Shown here: positions 37,801 through 52,200 of the stretch, piece by piece | Layout: each line of letters opens with the position of its first letter | Position numbering within the stretch: the first letter of the stretch is position 1 | DNA from: Rostratula benghalensis | Lineage: Eukaryota; Chordata; Aves; Charadriiformes; Rostratulidae | NCBI GenBank assembly: GCA_013399305.1 | Contig: VXAI01000166.1 | Location: forward strand, 768,460-832,459 | Reading direction: 5' to 3' | DNA: 64,000 nucleotides | Notes under the pieces: generated by a model | Databases searched by the model: none | What the model was told of the DNA's origin: nothing | The model's input: the letters and a program-made list of their open reading frames with translations, nothing else | Program-made: the position numbers and the translations under genes

Positions 37801-40800
37801 CAGTTTAATGAGATGTGGGTTCCCCTCCTCCAGTCTCAGGCCCTTCCTGCATACCCAACAAACACCTACAAGGTATGTTTTGTTCCATTTCACAGCTTCA
37901 AGGGCAATTCCATAAAACTTAAACCACCTCAAGAGGAGCACAGGGAGCCACGCTCACCCTTTGGACTCCAAGGACAGCACATCTCACTCCACCTAGCAAC
38001 ACTGTATTTACTATAACAAACATTTCACACCAGAAGCTCCCCATCACAACTCTGGACGCAGATCCGCTGAGGTACAGTTCCCTGCCCCAGCACAGACTCA
38101 TTTTGTGGGTTTGGGCAGGCTGCTTCCCCTTCCCAAACCCCAGGTTCAAAGGAGAATAATCTCTCCTGCATCTCTGAGAGGAAGGGGGAGGATAAAGCTA
38201 CCAATGTTTCTGAGCTGTCCAGACAGAGCCCAGCACTTCAATCTGTTTAACTCTGATATAAAAACCTTCTGTTGCATTTTCACTCTGGTTTTACTCTGTT
38301 GCAAAAAGAGAACACGTACAGCTACAAATCCAATGTCATAAAAATGCCAACTTTAGAAACTTTAAGTGCTTTGAATTTTATTCATTTTCTTCTGGTTTAT
38401 TTTGGTCTCCCAGTCTGTCCCACCCAATGTTTAGAAAGCAACCTGAGCCTAAAAAGGCTGGGTAAGCCCTACATTTTTAGAAGGCTACAAGCAAAAAAGC
38501 AAAAGAAAATTGGTGTATGAACACAGTCACTGATATGACGAAGCCAGGAGACAAAATGTAAACATCTCCATCAGTCCAAACCTATATACAACAGCTTTAG
38601 CATTTAAGATTTTTTTTTTCCACTTACATAGAACATGTAACCTGGATATAACCAGAAATTATTTCTGGCAAAAAAAAATAATAATTCTTTCCCACAATAC
38701 AGCGCTATAATTATCTATAAACTGTGGGAAAACTGAATGCACACACTACAGCTTTCTAGTGTCAAAATAGATTTCATGGCAGCACCTGCAACGGCCTTTA
38801 TAGAACCAAACATGCTCTTACATAGCAATTTTCAAGGCATCTTAAAGTAGCTGATGAAGCACGAGTAGTTTTGAAAAAATGTAAAACTCAAGTTTTGGAA
38901 GCTTCTGATCACCAATTATTGCACAGTAATTTAACAGGAAAGTAATTTCCACTTTATGACATTTGAAGGATTAAAGTCTGCCCGAAGTCTTCTGAGGTTT
39001 CCCATGCAGCAGGGCTCATGCGTGCTAACATACGCGCATTCCACGCTCAGGAAACTGCCTTCAGAAAAAGGTAAAGCCAGGCTTGCTGCCCGTTGACACG
39101 TAGGTAAATACAAGAATCCAGACAACCTCACTAGCTTCTGATGAGCTTCCCCATCTTTTCAGGGTATGCCATTTTCAGCTACATTCCTCTTTTTGATTTG
39201 TTTGAGATGTATGGCCAAGTCCCTCACATGCACAAAGACACAAGTTGAGCATCCACCTTACCTTCCAGTGAACCTTAGACACGAACTGAGATGGAAGCTG
39301 CAGAAAATGCCTGCCAGGACACTCTTTGAGAAGAGCTACAGGTTCAGCTTGTACTTCAACAGTCCAGGACCAAACAAGGGATGTCATGGAAGTATTCAAA
39401 ACCAATTTTATTTCCTCTGTGCTGGAATATCAGATTACAGGACGTTGCTTCCCTGAGAGCCAGGCTCCTCACTCCAATGGGCAAGCCAGGCGCCAGAGCC
39501 CAGGTGACGGTCACCCTTGTCACTGCACAGCCATTGCTGCCAGGGTTGTATGGGCAACCTTGCAGCACTATACATGTACACATTTCACATGTTCTCAGGA
39601 GCCTGGCAGATGTATCAACCCTACCTACAGCCAACAGAAGACAAGTGCCCACAGAGCCACATCCTCAGACAGTCTGAGAGCCTCCGGCAAGGCTGCCCAC
39701 ACCATACTAAGCCTAAAGTGGGGGACAACCAACTTCAATCAATGTGGGTTGACAATATAGTGGAAATTGGCAGGAACAGTCACATCTGTAGGTAACAAGC
39801 CACCAAGTAAAAGCCTGTTAAGGAAAATAATCAGTCTGGATGAAGCAAAGCCAAAAGAAAGCACAAAACCTCCTCTTTACACACAAGATGAAAGAAGAAT
39901 GTCCTCATAGCACTTCCACCTCTGAAGGTCCAAGGACAAAAGGCAGACTCTCCTTTTACATAGAGCAGAAAGCCTTTAGATGGCTACACAGAGGCCACCA
40001 CAAGGAACTTCCTGCAACCACCGCAAGGCCTCCTGAGCTGCTCACATGCCAAGAAGTCTTTGGGCATAACAAACTGAGATGGATCAACTCTGACTGAGAC
40101 AAGGGTCCTTACACAAAACCTGCCCCCAACTGGAGGGGACTTCTCCACAATCAAAACAATGCTGAACCTGACTTTTCATCAGCTGAGTCTTTTCATATAT
40201 TTAAACTACAACTAGAGGCTCAAACAAAGAAAACTGGGGGTGGAAGGAATAAAATTTTCATTCTAAAAGCAAGTTGTGGGAAAAGATTTTATTAGGTACT
40301 GGACCAACCAACAGATGTGGGAGACGGGGTGGGAAGTTTCAGGCACAGGCAGTTTCTGATGTCTCCAATGGTGCACAGACATTTATTTTGCTGTTGTAGG
40401 GGTTCCTGCTAACGTTACTGCAGAGGTTGCCCCACCATCGCTACCACGGAGAAAGCAGCCGCCCCCACAGTCGGATCTGGCAGCCACAAGAGGGTTAATG
40501 CACACTGCACACCAATTAGAAAAACCCTATAGTTAAAATTAACTGCAATTGCAAAGGAAAAAAAAAAAAGGGTGGAGGGGGAGAAAACCAAACCCCCTCA
40601 CACTCTCACACACTCAAGAGAAAAAGCCAAATACACTGTTAGTGTGGGGAATCCGGCCCTTTACCCATTCCCATTCCACACCAGCACATTCACAGCAGTT
40701 TTCAATAAACATCTACACAAGTCACTGGAGGGGGAAAAAAAAAAATAAAAAAATCTGCTTTCTTTCATACAATTCCACAAAAATAACTGTCATCACAACC

Positions 40801-40829
40801 ATCCTTGTGGCAGAAAAGTCCATATTTGC

Positions 40830-41060
40830 CTGCAGTGAAATCCGTCTGCAGCTGCCCTGTGGAAAAGACAGGCAATAATTGGCTTCTTTCACCTCTGTTA
40901 ACCACGAACAAAAGTGTCATTCAGCTCCCAAATGGACAGAAGGCACCAATGGATGGTCAGCTCGCTGAGCCAATGGGCTGGAATAACAATAACCCTGTAG
41001 CATTTTCTTTTTCCTTTTGTTTAGTCTTTCAAAGCCCTTAATTAAGACCCTCACAAAGCA
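40830..41060. promoter_or_regulatory. Candidate noncoding element beside the intragenic CpG patch
   Basis: This block directly adjoins the CpG-dense patch at 41225. It contains TTCAAAG (41028-41034, TCF/LEF-like), CCTTTTGTTT (41012-41021), AACAATAACC and two GCCAATGG/CACCAATGG words. A TCF-like site would be consistent with Wnt feedback on a Wnt co-receptor gene, but single short matches are weak evidence. Confidence 0.25.
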
Positions 41061-41224
41061 CCCCTACAGGCTTCTTTCAATGAGGCATTACACGCCTGTT
41101 TTCTTGTATTTAAGGAAGAAAAGTAACAGGGATTTCTGAAACACATTAAGTAGTACACACAATTTCCATGTATTCACAACTGAAATACTGTTACATTTCA
41201 GCTTTTAAATATTATCGTCAGTAA

Positions 41225-41640
41225 AAAAAGAAGTTGGAGCTTACTGTGCCCGCTCTTCGCTGCGCATCCCTTGCTACATCAAGAATGGATAGGCACGGGC
41301 GGTCATAAATCTGGCACAAGTGCAACAGCTCGCCCAAATCCACGGCAAGCCGGCAGCTCCCAAAGGGAAGGCGAGTGGAACAAGGCATGTTGATGAAACA
41401 TCCCTGTGCATCCCGGAGCAGGCAGCTGAGGAAGGCCCGGGTAACGCTGGGGAGTAATTTGTTGCGACTGCACATGACGGCACTGGCATTGTCTGAAAAA
41501 TCCGTGCTTGTGGAGGCGAAGGTACATGCCCTGCTGGGCTCGGCGGCCTCGCGTACAATTAAATATCTGCTCGCATTTAATACATGTGAAGATAAGCTGT
41601 CCTCCATTCTTTACGACTGAACTGATGTAGTACCGATGCC
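41225..41640. promoter_or_regulatory. Intragenic CpG-dense patch in intron 1
   Basis: By eye this stretch of about 400 bp carries roughly two dozen CpG dinucleotides, while the surrounding intron has very few. Several frames are open on both strands, including a 129-codon minus-strand frame (41218-41607). No frame matches a family that I recognise. A good splice-donor match on the minus strand, ACA followed by GTAAGC (41247-41239), lies at its left edge. It could be an orphan CpG island or alternative promoter with a first exon, a conserved enhancer, or a fragment of an unrecognised retrocopy. No function is assigned. Confidence 0.5.
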
Positions 41641-43195
41641 TGTGTATTAAACAGGGTATTTGAGGACTACCCCTGCTCCTCAGGAGCATAGGCGGTCTCT
41701 GCTTAACAGAAACACTACAGAAACTTGCAATTTTTGAGCAAACAGCAGCTCTTTGCTTGAAGGCCTTCTCCCCCAGCCACAAAGAGGAAACAAAAGGCTT
41801 TTCAGAGAATACTATTGCATTATCATCCTCGTAGGTGCAGTTTGGGGTAACCGAGTTGTCTAGTCCTCCCCCACTGCAAACCAGCCCAGGCAGCAGGCTG
41901 ATGTGATGGCTGGTTTTTGTGGTGGGTGTGGGGAGATGGTGCAAGGGTGAGAGGGAGGACCAGGTACATCCACCACCCAACAAAGCTGTCACCCAGACAA
42001 CAAGGGTCGAGCCCCTTCCATGGCCTTGTGAACACCTTCCTCCCACGAAAGGCAGCATATAGGCAGCTTCCTCCCAGGAGACTTGCCCAGCAATAGATGG
42101 TGCAGCCAAAAACTACCAAAATCATTAGCAGAGGGGATTTTTCATGTCGAAGAACCACAGGCTGAAACTCTACTAATCTCCAAATGCTCCCTCTGCTACA
42201 AGAACACAGACATTGCCTTTTGTATGACTGACAGAAACCCCACACAACATGGAGAGAACAGAACAAAGACGTTTTTATTACTAACACCAATCTGAGCCAA
42301 CACAAAAAGCAATGGCATAAAATCCTCCTCTCTACACTACCTATGTATCCTGCAGGCATTCCATAACAAGCACTCTTTGCTATGAAGGCTACTTACATCT
42401 GGTTAAAATGCTACTGAGCATAAATCAGCTTAGACCTCTTATTATTATTTTTTTTTAAATTTACCAAAGAAGCAGCTGCTCATATCTATATTCACATAGT
42501 CAAGAAAGTAACTGGCCTTTCAGAAATAGTAATCTGGGATTTTGCTTTTCAAAAATCAAGCTGCCTATTTAAGGTATTATACACCAAAACCTCTGCTAGT
42601 CTTACCTTAAACCACTGAATTGAGGCCCCAACAAATACTACGTGACTATCACCTCTCCTGTTTCTTCCCACTACAAGAAAATATGATGTAACTGTAATAA
42701 AATGAAGAAAAAATTAAGAAAAAATGAAAAAAAAAAAAAAAAGAGTGTGTCTGGATGACTTGGTTTTGAAGGCCTAATGCAAGGACACATTTTTGGAAAG
42801 CCTGTTCACAAGCCTTTATTAGAGTGCATTGTATCACTGACCGTGATAGAGCTGCAACATTGATCAAGCAGGAGTTTGCTCTCAAGTTTTGTTATATTAT
42901 TGACAATTTTCATGAATATTTACCACAGCAGTTCAGGAGGGGCTCCTCCCCAGCAGCAACGAGCAAGGAAAGTAATTTAAATTCTGCAAATGAGCACAAA
43001 ATATAATCCTAAATGCATCCAGTGCATCAGCTACAATCCAAATTCATATTGTGCTGACAAAAATATCACAAGACTATCTGGTAAAACTGCACTATAATGT
43101 AAAAAGGCAAAACAAGTTCCAGACAGAGCTCCAAGAAGCACACACAAAGGGCAAGGCTTACCTCTCACAAATTGCACAGCTCAGTGTCCAGGTAA

Positions 43196-43282
43196 ATAAA
43201 AAAAGCCCCCAAAAGACCACACACAAAAAAAAACCCCAACAACCCTGCCCAAAAGCCAACCAACGACCCCCAAAAACTGTTT
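43196..43282. repeat. A/C-rich low-complexity tract
   Basis: Runs such as CCCCCAAAAG, AAAAAAAAACCCCAACAACC and CCAACCAACGACCCCCAAAA occur in succession in intron 1. This is the same compositional type as the tracts at 11335-11361, 27089-27112 and 30371-30450. Confidence 0.75.
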
Positions 43283-46200
43283 GGACAGTAGAAGCACTCG
43301 CCAGCATGACTTTGTTGGTTAGGAATCGCATCCCAAACTGGATAGCTGTACTAACCAAATTTAGTAGTACAGCTCTGAACTTCCAAATTCTGCCCTAACG
43401 TGGTTAAAAATAGTATTTAGCATTCTACACCAAGAATATAAACAAAAAAATTAGCATGTCTTCTACTTTTTAAGGAAAACATATACAAGCAAATGAAACC
43501 TTTCACAGAAACCCTCAGCCAAAAAAAACCTGACATCCATCGCTTGCAATTATAAATAAAAGAGGTCAAAGCAGCACCTATCACTAGTAATTTTCTTGAA
43601 AAGGTTAAGTTTTCTCTTCAGTTTAAGTCTGTTCTCAGTACTTACATGACTACACCTATTTAAAACTGAGTAGATTTTAATCACTAAACAGAAAGAAAGA
43701 AAAAAACAGCGTACTTAATGCAAACATAACGCTACAAGTATTTACATGAAAAACAAAGACCTACCACATTAACTATCCAGCCCACACTCTTAGCAACAGA
43801 GATTAAGGTCTGTCAAGTTTAATCATGTACATAGGATCAATTTTTTTTATACAAACACATCTAATGCATGTGATGGAAAAGCGAGCTACTCAAAAAAGGC
43901 AATCAATTAATCAGCATGTATTTCTAGTCTCCTTGTAGACAAAAATACCACATACATCTTTCCAGCAATATGCATTTTACAGGTGAACTCCAAGCAGAAA
44001 ATTGAGCTTGTGAACCCTTTTCTCCTTGGCTACCTCCACAGGACAAACATGGGCATATTTTTGCTTCATCACAGCTACCCTGTAAGCAAGAAAATACAGC
44101 TTAGCTCTTACCTAAAGGTTACCAAGTCAATATAAACTCCTTTGTGATGTATAAACCTATGTTGTGGTGAAGACAACTATAATGGATACAAGGTGGACAA
44201 AAAATACCCATCCTAAGGTCCATTGATAAAAAGATCTGTTTTTTCTTGTTCTCGTTTGTTTCAAAGAAATCCAGATTCTTATGCCTTGATAGACTATGGG
44301 TTTTACTGAATCAGTAAACCAGGGCCAGTAGAACTTGGCACACAGCTCAAAACCTGCCCCTAAGACGGATACCTTAGTGTTACTGACATCCTGCTTTCCC
44401 CATTCACAATTTCAGCATTTACTACCATCAACACATCAGTTTTTCCAATCTGTCACATTAACCCCCTTGGAATTGAGGGGGTGAAAAGGTTTTTGTTGGA
44501 ACTGGCAACTCATACCCTCTTCTCATTTTTAATAACAATACACCTATTAACATCATTATTAAAGCTACCAAAAATGCTACTAGTGCTTTGCAATTATGCT
44601 GCCAAATCCCACAATAAATACCAACACATCTTATATTCGCTACCAAATCTGAAAAGTGTAAAGTAGATGTAGTAATTTATCTTAACTTTTAGTTGAGGGG
44701 TAAGTAATCCAGCCATGGATCAGAGATTAGAGCTTTAAGAGATTACCTTAAAAGGTGATCATGTTTTGAACGCTTTATCATTTCTCTGTTTAACCAAATT
44801 TCAGGACATAATGAAGAAGGCAATTTTTCCCACATACCTGAATGCCATTGAGTTGACAAATATATTTACTTACTGTGCAATTAACAGAAAGGTTAAATAA
44901 TTATCCCATTTTTATAAGAGCATGAAACGTTCAGAGGTCCAAGACAAATGGAACCTTTTGCTACTTTTCATTACATTTAACGCAAAAGAGTTATAATAAA
45001 CATGGCAGAGAAGGAAGCATCCCCATCCATTTGAAATATCAGGTTGTATTTGAATGGAATGAAAAGCAATCAGAAGGATATAATTTTGAGAAATTTCCAA
45101 AGATTAAATATGTATTTATCGCTATGACATGAGTAATCAGCCTGGCAGCACTGCATCACACTCATCTCATGAGGAGCCATTCTCTTTTGACATTTAAATA
45201 GTTTATGACTAAACAACAGCTGCCAGTAGAAAAAGGTGCTTGAATTAAGGGATATTATTTGCAAACTTAAATATCCTTTCCATTTTACCTGTATCACCCT
45301 ACTACAGTATCAAAGTGAGTGTAAACTGGCGGTTTTTTGCTGAACTCCTACCACCTTCAGTAAAGGGAGAAATGCTTAGAGCTTGCTAATTCTGTACATC
45401 TAGCAGTTGAGTTTCAGCAAACCAAAGCTTAACATGCTACATAAGAGGTATAAATTATGTTTCCAAGACAGCTCCAGGCACTGCCTTGTTTGGAGTTGCT
45501 TACCAAGGAACTACATTTCTCCAAACATACTGATGTGCAGAAGGGTAAAGGGCAGTGAAGGTAATTATTGGAAGGAAACCTCTCCCTAGGCCAGAAAAGA
45601 ATAATTAAACTTGTGCATGTTAAATCACATAGGGGAGGTGAACACTGAAGTCATCAAGTGTAAGTGATAGCAAGACCTATCTACAGTCTTCTTGAGAGGA
45701 AATTAAGGCAGGGGGTAATCTAAAGCAGGATTGTTTAGGCAACACAAAGGCAGTATCTCCAAACTTCATTCACATTCTTTATATAAATGTACACATTTCC
45801 CCTACACACATGCACATGTTCCCCCAGAGCAGAGAAAACATTTCATAACCCACTAATTAAATGAGTGTGCTGAAACCTAAAGCAGTTAAACTACATTCTG
45901 CAAGCCTGTATCCGGCACAGTTTACTTACTGGTCATCAATCTTTCCATGGATAGTATCTTCTTAACAGTTAAAACCGCTTAAAATACCACCAAGATTTTC
46001 AATATTTAAGATGCCTCTCGTGCTTCGGCCACCAGAATATTTTGGAAGATGCCTTGTTTAAACAAATACAACATAATGGGAATCACTGCAATGAGTTTCT
46101 AGTCTAGTCCTCCCTCAAAAGCCTTGGGCTGTTGTGTGAAATCTTCATGAAACTCATTTGCACAACCCTGCAAAGCTGGTGAAGAAAAGCTTTAAGTCTC

Positions 46201-49200
46201 CTCCTTCTGAACTGCATATCCCAGGAAGAGAGTCCAGGACATCAGCACTGCGCTGTTGCTGCTGACAAGGTGGCAGCAGAATGGGGGCTGTTTGCATTTT
46301 TAATTGTACAAACTCTTGGCTGTTATTTGCAGAAGCTTCTTGGATGACCTGCATATATTTGCTGCAAATAAACTGTGTGCTTTTAAAATACAAAGCAAGT
46401 ATGAAATAACACTCCATATATATGTCCTATGCACTTCAAGGAAAACTAAACCAAAAAGAGACTGCTCCATAATCCCAGGTTAAGAAGCAATCCCATTTAA
46501 GGGCACATTTGTGTTTGAGCGCCAAAAGGAGAAAACTAAGTTGTGTACTGTAGACACCTTAAGGCTTTCCCAATAATTCTGCAGGTAAGACTAATTAACA
46601 GATCTGCTACCAACCTCAAAAGCTGCATCTACTAAGCAATGTTCTGCTGCAAGAACCCTTCTGGCTCCTTTACCAAACTTTAAAACTTTATAAATTATCT
46701 CTTAATCCTTTTAGCAAAGCCCTTAGATTAACTTTCAAAGCTGCGCACCTCTACATATCAACAGACTTCCATGGATGTACAACAGAGCTAAACGGAACAG
46801 TGTCTGGAAAAGGTTCCTCACCACTAGCACACACAAGGCTCACGCTGCAATGCAGACAGACAGGCAGAGCTCAAATCCTGCAGCAGGGTGCAATATTGAA
46901 AACAGTCACACATAAAAATACCTCTGCATTTTCACTGTTGATTCACGCTGTGATTCACCCTGTCTCTTAAAATCAGAAGCTTTTCAATTTGGGATAGCAG
47001 TTCAAGAGGGCACCAACAATTAGTACACGGGGCAAGTGGCTGTGGGCACTACGCTCTTCTTGGCCTTTGACTCTCTAACAGCACTATGCAACTAATGTAT
47101 AGTCTTTTGAAAGAAGTGGGGTTTTTTGAAAAACATACATAAACAAGTGTGTTGAATCCTTAGTTTCCCCTATACGTCTAAGGTGTGAAAAAACCAAGCA
47201 GGGACTGGTCATGCAGGTGGTGTAAGTGAAACTCCTATGTTCAAGTAGTGCGTGTTGAAGAAAAAGTACTCTAGAACGAGGGTAACTCCTCGATGATGCT
47301 GTCAGTCCCAAATGCTGCAATACACACACAGAGCAGGAAAAACAGGCACAAGCTCTTCTTTTAAAAAGCCAGCTAAAGTTCAGACTAGTACCTGCTGCTC
47401 ATTTAGCCATTCAACAGATCCAGTTCCGTGGAGATGACTCCATACCCATTTTTGCTGTGACTAACATATACTACTCCAAGATGGTAGAAAAAAAACAGAT
47501 CAAAGTCCAGCTGTACTCTCAGCAAATGGAGGGGACTCCCATCAGCATAACACAGTTTTATCAGACATAGCAAAACAGGGACATGCACAAAGGTTTGCCA
47601 ATTTACATGGTCTTCTATAAAACAGCCCCAAACCAGAAGGGCAATGGGAACCTACGCATATTCTGTGTGTATTCTGTTGGATGGTACAGCCATGGTGTCC
47701 AAGTCCTAAGTAGTCAAGTGTACGTCTCACAGTCACCAGGAAACAAAACACACAAATTAAACATTGCCCTTCACTACTGGGGGACATGTACAGCTACTGC
47801 TACATGTGTGCCCCGCTGACACAACTGAAGTTTGTTGAAGATGATTTCATCCTGCTACAGTATGGCAGGATTTCACAATTCAGCGATGACTTGCACATTG
47901 CATTCCTTATGGTTTTAAGTACTTGTTTTTATTACATTCATTATGGTAACACAGTTTACATGGGAAAAAAAACCTCTCAGTCTGACACAGATTTTAAGAC
48001 AGCAAGCAGTCAAGGACCTAACTGTACAAAGCTCTCCCTGGTTGTCCCAAACACCTTGCACAGCAGGGCCCCAGGGGCTCCATACAAATGGTGAGTGAGG
48101 AGCCAGCCCTCAGCCCTGTCTTCTCCTGCCAGGCACTCACAGGACAGAGGTAAAACAGAAGCTGCCTATTCCCAATGAAGATGCCAAAGGACAAACTGTT
48201 GGCCAGAGTAATTTGCAAAGTGGCCTAACAATATCAATCTGACCCTTTTAAAGTAAAAATATACTGAACCAGTTCACTGAGCCCAATTCACTGAAAAATG
48301 GCATTATGTGGTAATTTTTTTAATGTTTATGTTATTATTCCACTATCCTCCACTCCTGAAGGCTCTCAACCGAGACCAGGTGATGTAATTTGCCCGAAGG
48401 AAATGAGGAATGCATTTGGCAATATATGTGGTAAGATAAATATCCAGGGTATTTGGAAATATGCATCAATCCAATGTGTATTACAGAATTTCTCCCATTG
48501 ATGCAGTTAGTTATTATGGTAAAAAAAAATATATCCTATATGAGAGAAGAAACAACGACAGTGCAAGCAGTCCTACTCTTAAGCAAGATTTCTGATATAT
48601 TACTGTTTAAACAATAGCCTTCTCTTCTGAAGATGTTGTAGACATTTTATTAGCACAATTACTTAGGAGATTAAAGAATTTATTTTTTTTTTTAAGGAGA
48701 AAAAAAAAAAAAAACAGCCTTGCTCCACAACTGCAGAGGCTTCTGCTGAAGCAATAAACAACTGCCATTATCCTCAAAGCCCTGCTTAAAACCTCTAAAC
48801 GTCCTGTACGTTTTTGGTCTGGAAAACAGAGATCTCTTTTTGCAGGAAGCAGGTTAAAAAAAAACAAAACAGCTGAAATTTTTGAAAACTAAATGTCAAG
48901 CAAGAGCAAGTCAATTCTGAATAAATGATTAATTGACCTGGATATTGAAGGGATTTAATCCCTCCACTAAACACTTAGCACAGAACCACCAGATTTGCCC
49001 TTGGAAAAGACATGGATTTTCTACACCTAGCAAGGCTCACACTACTTCTGTAAAATATTAACAGTTTGGTCAATATTAGCACATACATTTTTTTTCTTTT
49101 TCTCTCTCTCCCCCCTCTCCCCCCCAAACCAAGTGCTAAAACCAACTGCAGTACTGAAAGGCAGAACCCTGTCCAGGTCCAAAACACCACCAGCTACACT

Positions 49201-52200
49201 CCCAGAGCAGGACGCCCTACTCAGGACCATGTCCTTTTCCCTTTCCATCCAGCTCAGCTTACCCCTCCCCCCATTCCATGAAGGCCACCAAGACTCCAAG
49301 GAGGCACCCAGAGGGAACACAACAGGGTGAGCATTTAGTGCCTCAAGCAGGAAGCCGTTTGAGTGAAACTGCAACTAAAAGAGATGAACAAGGAGTTTGC
49401 AGATGGCTGCTTGTGGCAGCTTTGCAAAATTCCCTTCAAGAACCTGTAAATCTGGTCCTAAACACATCAATCTTCCCAACAGCACAGGGTCCCTCCAGTA
49501 GGTTCAAGGGCTCCTAATTTGCAGGAACAGCTCAGAGAACTGCTGAGAGCGCTACAAGCTCATTTCCCAGCCTGGGCAAGGTTTCCCCTGGATAAAAACC
49601 TAATACATTTCTAGAGTTCTCAACCATAGCACCCAAAAAAGAAGATGGCTCCTTTCTAGCTTTTACATGCAAGAATTCAGTGGAGGCCAGATCTACCAGT
49701 TCTACCAAGAACACCAGGCAGGTTTCCACACAGAGTCACTGCGTCAAAGAGAAAAGCCTGAACGGGTTTCAGAGTCCCTTTCTGCTTCCAGATGAACCAA
49801 CTGTATCCACTGGTGTTCTGGATCAGCACTGAGCAAAACAGCAAGGAAACTTATTAAGAGTTATTTTTTAAAATATATGAAACAGAATTTAAAAGCCAAG
49901 CCAACCCAACCAAAGCCAGGACACCTATTACATTAAATTTTAGTAACAAAGAAAGGATTGAAGCTATTCCTTTTAAGTCCTTTTAACAAGCATGGAACAG
50001 CAAGCTTCCCCAAATGTCCTCTCCTGACATAAACCATCTTCTCCTCTCCAGGGTGGTGCTGCAACAGGAAAAACAAACTCTCACAACCTAACACATGCAG
50101 TGTCCTGTTCAGGTGACAGGGAGCAGTTGGTCCCATTTTGTGCTCTGAAGGGGAAGTCCTGGGCATAGGTGCAGACAAGACCAAGGCACATTCCAGGGGG
50201 TTCTTTGCATCTGTGCTCACATCTTCCATAGCTACTGAACATCAAATACCAAATTTGGGCATCACAGTGCCCAAATGGTTGAGAAAAAACATTGCTTAGT
50301 ATCACATACTGAACGGAATGAAAGGTGACCACAGTGAATTCTACTGCATGGTCACACTATTAATATTGCAATGCCAAATGGCTTTGTTCTAACATCTGGG
50401 CTTCTGGTCAGCAAAACACAGCACCACACAAAGTAAGACACCTTTGGCAAGGACATTTTAATGGCTCACAGCAAACCTTGTAGCTAAATTATCGATGATC
50501 TACCACACCACTTGAAGCCCCCAGCCCTCTGCCCTTACAGCCCTGTACACCACTTCCAAAGACAAGAATGAAATATTCCATATGTTTCCTTTGTTTGCGA
50601 CATGCCTATTGAAAGCACAACCACGCCGCTCTCCCTGCTGGGGCACTGGGTCAGGCCATTCATCTGTAACCACGCAGATGTCAAGAAGGTAATGGGAAAA
50701 CTCCCAAACAAAAACACATTTTCACAGAACAAGGTTGTAAAATACACAACTGCATTGCAGCGCTATTAAGCTAAATTAAACAGGTTTAGGCCTCCCCTGC
50801 ATACCTCTGAAATTGCACATCCACTTATGATTCATTACTAATTGCGTGACATTTAAAAGTCCAAACACATTTGCTCAAAAATTCTAGAGCAAAAAAAAGT
50901 TCTTTCAAGACCCTAGCAGGATTGGTTGGGAAGGGAAATCGAGGAGGTACGTGGCTAAAAAAAAGATAAAAAAGTCTTTATCTTTCAGTAAGGAAATGCT
51001 CAACAGAGATGCAAAGACTGCTGTTTAGTCTCTAAGGGCCTGACTTCTCAAGGTGCTCTTCAGCGTCTTCTCAACAACTTCACTTGACTTAGGAAGAATT
51101 AGCACATGCTAAAAGGTGGGATTTTTTTTTTTCCTTATCCCAAAACCAGCAACTTCTGCATAACTTCTATCCTTTCCTGCAGAGCATGTTGATTGTTTGA
51201 GGCTCCTCCTGCATTTTTACCTGCAAAGCTTACAGAAATTGGTCATTAGGAAAAAAAAAAAAAAAAGTGATAGAGTTCTTAAGCTTTCTAATAGTTTTCC
51301 TATCCCTGAAGATGTTAACTTGAACATTTTCTTAACTTTAAACATTTAAAAAAAAAAAAAAAATCAGGCTGAAGAAGTACTTCAATTATATATTCACTGT
51401 GCTAGAATCTGGAGGTTGAGTTGTCACAAAAATCACAAATCATTGACTGAATTGCCTACAGGTAACAAAGTTATAACAATATTTTTACTGGTATGCATAT
51501 TTATCAATACTAGATTTGAATAACATCAACAAAAAAGCCCAAACATTGATGCTCTTTGAGTGTCAAATTTCAACGGATCTTAAGTGTTTAAGACTTTTCT
51601 GTTATACCAAAAAAACACCTGGCTACAATTAAAACTGCTATCATATGAAAGACACAAGAAACATTTTTCAATAGTGAAAAATGTGTTGCTGTTATCTTCC
51701 ACGTGCTCATTACTTTTCAGGTTTACTTACTGAATTGAATTCATCAAATGTGAAAAGCACACAAAGGAAGCCCATAAGGAATTCATCTCCCTTTCTGCCA
51801 TGCTATGAAAACTGTTCTTCCTTTGAGAAGACATAAAATCAAACAAGACGTATCGACTGATGTGCTTTTCAATATTTTTTTTTAAAAAAATCAACATCAA
51901 AAGCTTAGCCAACAGTTTTACTGACTCCAAAACACACTCTACGACTGAAACAGGCCACCTAAGAAAAATGTGACTTCCCTGTAACTCAGTGAATATAACA
52001 GAAAATGTAAAAAACATACCAGGAAAGCAAAGCTGACAAGACTTCATGATGCAATATTCTTACTTCCCAAAAAACAAAGACATCCCTCAGAGATGTCAGA
52101 CTCCAGCCTATCAGGGAATATATATTACCTGTTCAAAAATAGCTATGCATTTTTTACAACATGTTTTCATATTGACTGACATTATTATCATGCCATCAGC

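Noticed and set aside
41303..42359. 268- and 178-residue minus-strand open frames over the intron-1 patch
   Set aside because: The longer one starts at a non-ATG codon, several frames overlap in the same GC-rich DNA, and no family is recognisable. I keep only the CpG patch and the ATG-initiated 129-codon frame as leads.
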